Source: Deltaproteobacteria bacterium (GTDB lineage Bacteria > Desulfobacterota > GWC2-55-46). Taken from it: 8,417 nt of DNA. The stretch is taken from NCBI GenBank assembly GCA_016218095.1, contig JACREV010000070.1, positions 1-8,417 of the forward strand. Direction: 5' to 3'. This document shows, in pieces, positions 5,224 to 8,417 of the stretch. The position numbers were made by a program, and so were the translations under genes. Every line of letters begins with the position of its first letter. Position 1 is the first letter of the stretch. Below the pieces are notes generated by a model. The model had not been told where the DNA came from and ran no database searches. It was given only the letters and a program-made list of their open reading frames with translations.

Positions 5224-6828
5224 ATGATAGGGAGAGAAGATAAATCTTCAGGTGATGTCCCGAAGTCTGATTTCGAGGAGCTTTTCGAATCAGAGATAAA
5301 GGAACTGCAGGAAGGGGATATCATCAAGGGGAAGGTCGTTCAGTTAACGCAAGATTCCGTAATGGTCGATATCGGCTACAAGTCCGAGGGGCAGGTCCCC
5401 CTACGGGAGTTCCTTGACAAGGACGGGAACCCGACGGTCAAGGTAGGCGACGAGATATCGGTGCTCCTTGAAAGGCGCGAGGACGACCACGGCTACATAG
5501 TCCTTTCAAAGGCGAAGGCCGACCAGTTGCAGATCTGGGACGTGATCACGGAGTCCCACGACAAGGGCACGCCGATAGACGGCGTCATAACGCAGAGGAT
5601 CAAGGGCGGCTTTTATGTTGACATAAAAGGGGTTACGGCGTTCCTGCCGGGCTCGCAGGTCGACCTTAAGCCCGTAAGGAACCCCGACAAGCTCATAGGC
5701 CAGAGGTACGCCTTCAGGGTCTTGAAGCACAACAGGCGCAAGAACAACGTCATCGTCTCCAGAAGGAGCCTTCTTGAGGATGAGCGCGAGGTGTTGAAGA
5801 AAACAACGCTCGAGACCCTCGCCGAGGGGGCCTTCATAGAGGGCATAGTCAAGAACATCACCGACTACGGCGCGTTCGTCGACCTCGGGGGCATAGACGG
5901 GCTTATTCACCTTACAGACCTCTCCTGGGGCAAGGTCACCCACCCGACCCAGGTATTGAAGATCGGCGACAAGGTCACGGTAAAGGTCCTGAAATACAAC
6001 AAGGAAGACGGCAAGATCTCGCTCGGCCTCAAGCAGACCAAGGAAGACCCGTGGCTTACCGTAAAGGACAAATACCCGTCCGGCACGAAGGTATCCGGGA
6101 CCGTCGTCAACATCACCGACTACGGCGCGTTCGTGGAGCTGGAGAGCGGCCTTGAGGGGCTTATCCACATCTCCGAGATGTCCTGGACAAAGCTCAAGCA
6201 CCCGTCCCAGAAGGTGAAGATAGGCGACAGCATCGAGGTCATGGTGCTCGACGTCGACCCCGCCGCAAAGCGCATCTCGCTCGGCATGAAGCAGGTCGAG
6301 CCGAACCCGTGGATAGACGCCGAAAAGCGGTACCCGAAGGGCACACGCATAAAGGGCGCGGTCAAGAACATCACCGACTTCGGGGTATTTGTCGGCATCG
6401 AGGACGGCATAGACGGCCTCGTCCATGTCTCGGACCTTACCTGGAGGAAGATAAAGCACCCCTCCGAGGCCGTGAAAAAGGGTCAGGAGATAGAGGCGGT
6501 CGTTTTGAATATCGACAGCGCGAACAAGCGTTTCTCGCTCTCGACCAAGCTCCTCGAAAAGAACCCCTGGGAGGGGGTAGGGGAGAGGTACAAGCCCGGC
6601 ATGACGATAGAGGGCAGGGTCACGAGCGTTGCCGACTTCGGCGCCTTTATCGAGCTCGAGCCCGGCCTTGAAGGCCTCGTCCACGTATCCGAGCTCTCGC
6701 GCGGCAAGAAAAAGGGCGCTGACATACAGGTCAACGATATCGTCGAGGTCGAGATATTGAACGTCGACCCCGAGGACAATAAAATCGGGCTCTCCATAAG
6801 GACCGTAAGAAAGGCAGAGGGCGCGTAA
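5224..6828 (+). CDS. rpsA: 30S ribosomal protein S1
   Basis: S1 binds mRNA on the 30S subunit and helps load structured or weak-SD messages. The protein is 534 aa from ATG 5224, close to the E. coli length, and carries six OB-fold S1 domains at roughly residues 31-98, 117-183, 202-270, 287-356, 373-442 and 459-527. Domains 1 and 2 are divergent (DIIKGKVVQLTQDS; TPIDGVITQRIKGG), as expected for the ribosome-binding part. Domains 3-6 show the RNA-binding pattern with (Y/F)GAF or FGVF and GL(I/V)H repeats, separated by DPW/NPW linkers. At the DNA level domains 3 and 4 share an exact 26-base repeat. The gene follows ispH after a 71-base AT-rich spacer and precedes sppA by 7 bases. Isoleucine codons are about evenly ATA and ATC here, a shift toward ATC relative to tyrA, as expected of a highly expressed gene. 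Identification is secure. Confidence 0.97.
   Translation: MIGREDKSSGDVPKSDFEELFESEIKELQEGDIIKGKVVQLTQDSVMVDIGYKSEGQVPLREFLDKDGNPTVKVGDEISVLLERREDDHGYIVLSKAKADQLQIWDVITESHDKGTPIDGVITQRIKGGFYVDIKGVTAFLPGSQVDLKPVRNPDKLIGQRYAFRVLKHNRRKNNVIVSRRSLLEDEREVLKKTTLETLAEGAFIEGIVKNITDYGAFVDLGGIDGLIHLTDLSWGKVTHPTQVLKIGDKVTVKVLKYNKEDGKISLGLKQTKEDPWLTVKDKYPSGTKVSGTVVNITDYGAFVELESGLEGLIHISEMSWTKLKHPSQKVKIGDSIEVMVLDVDPAAKRISLGMKQVEPNPWIDAEKRYPKGTRIKGAVKNITDFGVFVGIEDGIDGLVHVSDLTWRKIKHPSEAVKKGQEIEAVVLNIDSANKRFSLSTKLLEKNPWEGVGERYKPGMTIEGRVTSVADFGAFIELEPGLEGLVHVSELSRGKKKGADIQVNDIVEVEILNVDPEDNKIGLSIRTVRKAEGA
5854..6134 (+). repeat. Exact 26-base direct repeat inside rpsA S1 domains 3 and 4
   Basis: Bases 5854-5879 and 6109-6134 are identical and encode NITDYGAF plus part of the following valine codon. 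They are 255 bases (85 codons) apart. A third, partial copy in domain 5 shares 19 bases (6361-6379 with 5848-5866). These are the S1 domain repeats seen at nucleotide level. Confidence 0.85.
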
Positions 6829-6835
6829 GCGCGCT

Positions 6836-7708
6836 ATGGGTGAGAAGATAAAGACCCTGCTCGCGGCCGTCGGAGCCGTGTTCGTCGTAATCCTCGTCCT
6901 CTCGCTCGCGATAGCGGCCTTTACGGGCGGGTCGTTCAGCACCGCCGACAAGGTAGCCATCGTCGAGCTCGAGGGGATAATAACCGACCCGGCCGAGACC
7001 ATCAGAAGATTCAAGGCCCTCGAGGAAAGAGACGATGTAAAGGCGATAGTGCTCCGCATCGACTCTCCGGGAGGGGCCGTAGGGCCGTCGCAGGAGATAC
7101 ACGGGGAGATAAAGAGGCTCAGGGAAAAGAAGAAGGTCGTCGCCTCGATGGGCACGATAGCGGCCTCAGGCGGCTATTACACGGCTGTCGCGGCGGACAG
7201 AATAGTCGCTAACCCAGGCACCATTACCGGCTCCATCGGCGTCATCGTAGAGTTCTTCAACGCCGAAGAGCTCTTGGGCAAGCTCGGGCTCAAAGGTTAT
7301 GTCGTAAAGAGCGGCAAGTTCAAGGACGTCGGCTCGCCGCTTCGGAAGATGGAGGACGAGGAGAGAAAGCTCCTCCAGGCGGTCATCGACGACGTGAACG
7401 AACAGTTCATCGCGGCGGTCGCCGAAGGCCGGAACCTCAAGCCCGACGAGGTTAGGGCCATAGCCGACGGCAGGATCTTCACCGGGGCGCAGGCAAAGGA
7501 AAAGGGTCTTATAGACGAGCTCGGGGGGTTGTCGCGCGCGATAAAGGTCGGCGCCGAGCTCTCAGGGATAGAGGGGGAGCCGGAGATAATTTATCCGGAA
7601 AAGAGAGATCTCGGTTTTTTGGGCAGTATCCTCGGGAAGGCGTCCATAGATAATTTTACGGACCTCTTTTCGGGGTTGAGGATAATGTATCTGTTACCAA
7701 AACCTTAG
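6836..7708 (+). CDS. sppA: Signal peptide peptidase SppA (family S49, short form)
   Basis: This is a membrane-anchored serine protease with a Ser-Lys dyad that degrades signal peptides left in the membrane after export. The protein is 290 aa, matching the short SppA type (Bacillus-like, one S49 domain) rather than the double-domain E. coli protease IV. A single N-terminal transmembrane helix spans about residues 8-29 and the catalytic domain should face outward. Motifs: VAIVELEGII (40-49), LRIDSPGG (73-80), ASMGTIAASGGYY (103-115) with nucleophile Ser111, NPGTITGSIGVI (126-137) and KSGKFKDVGSP (158-168), where Lys163 is the likely general base by the 52-residue spacing in B. subtilis SppA. 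It starts 7 bases after rpsA; AGAGGG at 6816-6821 is a distant, weak ribosome site, so coupling to rpsA translation is likely. Why it lies between rpsA and ihfB is not evident from the sequence. Confidence 0.94.
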   Translation: MGEKIKTLLAAVGAVFVVILVLSLAIAAFTGGSFSTADKVAIVELEGIITDPAETIRRFKALEERDDVKAIVLRIDSPGGAVGPSQEIHGEIKRLREKKKVVASMGTIAASGGYYTAVAADRIVANPGTITGSIGVIVEFFNAEELLGKLGLKGYVVKSGKFKDVGSPLRKMEDEERKLLQAVIDDVNEQFIAAVAEGRNLKPDEVRAIADGRIFTGAQAKEKGLIDELGGLSRAIKVGAELSGIEGEPEIIYPEKRDLGFLGSILGKASIDNFTDLFSGLRIMYLLPKP

Positions 7709-7720
7709 TAGTGCAATTTG

Positions 7721-7727
7721 AAGGAGG
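7721..7727 (+). promoter_or_regulatory. Ribosome binding site of ihfB (decides the start)
   Basis: AAGGAGG lies 10 bases before the ATG at 7738, with a second AAGGGG at 7731-7736. An in-frame GTG at 7711 would put both inside the coding region and add MQFEGGLRG, which is absent from the family. The ATG at 7738 is therefore the start. Confidence 0.75.
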
Positions 7728-7737
7728 CTTAAGGGGT

Positions 7738-8031
7738 ATGACCAAGAGTGAGCTTATCGAGATCGTGGCCTCAAAGGTCGGCAACTTCTCAAGAAAGGAC
7801 ATCGAGGTGATCGTCGACACCCTTTTCGATTCCATGTCAAATAGCCTTTCGAAGGGTGACAAGGTCGAGATCCGCGGCTTCGGTTCCTTCAAGATCAAGG
7901 AACGCGAAGGGCGCCAGGGGAGAAACCCCAAGTCCGGCGAAAATATTTTCATACAGTCGAAGAGGGTCCCGTTCTTCAAGGCCGGGAAGGAAATACGGGA
8001 AAGGATAAACACCGAGGACAAGCAGTCCTGA
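7738..8031 (+). CDS. ihfB: Integration host factor beta subunit (HU/IHF family DNA-bending protein)
   Basis: It is a small nucleoid protein that pairs with IHF alpha and bends DNA sharply at specific sites, serving recombination, replication and sigma54-type transcription. At 97 aa it has the family's length. It begins MTKSELIEIVA, the usual IHF-beta start. The beta-arm holds IRGFGSF (45-51) and GRNPKSGE (61-68), with Pro64 at the position of the intercalating proline in E. coli IHF beta. Glu44 and Arg46, the residues linked to sequence-specific recognition in E. coli IHF beta, are both present, which favours IHF beta over HU. The last helix (FKAGKEIRERIN) is typical. It lies 29 bases after sppA with a strong ribosome site, and 1 base before the HIT gene. 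The rpsA-ihfB linkage is known from E. coli. HU identity is the main alternative. Confidence 0.92.
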   Translation: MTKSELIEIVASKVGNFSRKDIEVIVDTLFDSMSNSLSKGDKVEIRGFGSFKIKEREGRQGRNPKSGENIFIQSKRVPFFKAGKEIRERINTEDKQS

Positions 8032-8032
8032 C

Positions 8033-8417
8033 ATGAGGCAGATCTGGGCGCCCTGGCGGCTTGAGTACATACATTCAGAGAAGCCGGACGAATGCATTTT
8101 CTGCACGGCCGGCTCGAAAGACCCGAGACAGGCGCACGTACTCTTTGCGGGCTCAGTCTCGGTCGTGATGCTGAACAAGTACCCTTACAACGGCGGCCAC
8201 CTCCTGATAGCCCCGATAAGGCACGTTTCCAGGCTCGAAGAGGTCACCCCCGAGGAATCGATAGACGCCTTCAGGTTGCTACGACACTCTACCGCCGCGC
8301 TTACCAGGGTCATGAAGCCCGACGGCTTCAACGTCGGTTTCAACCTCGGGAAGGCCGCCGGAGCCGGCATCGACGACCACCTCCACATGCACATCGTCCC
8401 GCGCTGGAACGGGGACT
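8033..8417 (+). CDS. HIT-family nucleotide phosphorylase/hydrolase (Ap4A phosphorylase-like), 5' part
   Basis: The gene starts at ATG 8033, one base after the ihfB stop, and runs off the window end with 128 codons present. The start of the protein, MRQIWAPWRLEYI, is the conserved opening of bacterial HIT proteins of the Ap4A phosphorylase / galT-like group. It is followed by a CxxC pair (Cys21 and Cys24 in DECIFC), a zinc-ligand candidate seen in this subgroup. NKYPYNGGHLLIAPIRHV (about 52-69) and FNVGFNLGKAAGAGI (about 99-113) are typical of the fold. The catalytic histidine triad is HLHMHIVPRW (about 116-125). These enzymes act on dinucleoside polyphosphates or nucleotide-phosphoramidates through a histidine-nucleotide intermediate. 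Exact substrate is unknown. No strong ribosome site is seen, so translation is probably coupled to ihfB. About 30-40 residues are probably missing. Confidence 0.9.
   Translation, partial: MRQIWAPWRLEYIHSEKPDECIFCTAGSKDPRQAHVLFAGSVSVVMLNKYPYNGGHLLIAPIRHVSRLEEVTPEESIDAFRLLRHSTAALTRVMKPDGFNVGFNLGKAAGAGIDDHLHMHIVPRWNGD

Noticed and set aside
5506..7155. 549-codon open frame on the minus strand opposite rpsA and the start of sppA
   Set aside because: Over rpsA its codons lie in register with the sense codons, so it stays open simply because rpsA there avoids TTA, CTA and TCA. The translation shows no family pattern, and it crosses two genes with unmistakable products.
7593..7620. Terminator-like GAGAGATCTCGG followed by T6 near the end of sppA
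   Set aside because: The self-complementary bases leave a loop of only about two bases and a 4-bp stem, and the site is inside the sppA coding frame.
7649..7686. GATAAT motifs (7649-7654 and 7681-7686) as an ihfB promoter
   Set aside because: Each matches the -10 consensus at 5 of 6, but I found no acceptable -35 hexamer at 16-18 bases upstream of either.
1..8417. Undescribed defence, mobile or biosynthetic system
   Set aside because: All ten genes belong to known housekeeping families, gaps are short, and there are no unexplained coding frames, repeat arrays or element ends.

Overview
The window is a GC-rich block of housekeeping genes, all on the + strand and tightly packed. The order is hisC (3' end only) - aroF - tyrA - aroA - cmk - ispH - rpsA - sppA - ihfB - HIT-family gene (5' end only). 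Every coding stretch is explained by a well-known family, and no gap exceeds about 80 bases. I saw no RNA gene, mobile element, CRISPR array, integrase, toxin or phage gene. I did not find an undescribed system. The points of interest are regulatory and architectural.

The order and families suggest a deltaproteobacterium-like bacterium (the Desulfobacterota/Desulfuromonadota broad group, or an uncultured relative). This is inferred from synteny: cmk-rpsA-ihfB is a proteobacterial arrangement, while hisC-tyrA-aroA with a ferredoxin-like-domain DAHP synthase and a class II EPSP synthase is Bacillus- or Geobacter-like. Codon use is distinctive: ATA is very common for isoleucine and AGG for arginine despite the high GC content.

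Bases 1-3614 form an aromatic amino acid module. It holds an aminotransferase (hisC), the shikimate entry enzyme DAHP synthase (aroF), prephenate dehydrogenase (tyrA) and EPSP synthase (aroA). tyrA/aroA overlap by ATGA and aroA/cmk by TTGA, which suggests translational coupling. A strong perfect inverted repeat lies between aroF and tyrA.

Bases 3611-5152 hold CMP kinase (cmk) and the last enzyme of the MEP isoprenoid pathway (ispH), both apparently starting with TTG. An AT-rich patch inside aroA carries a good sigma70-like promoter match that could feed this part separately.

Bases 5153-8417 hold ribosomal protein S1 (six S1 domains) behind an AT-rich leader with a probable promoter and an inverted repeat. 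They are followed by a membrane-anchored signal peptide peptidase (SppA), the IHF beta subunit, and a HIT-domain nucleotide phosphorylase/hydrolase cut off by the window end.
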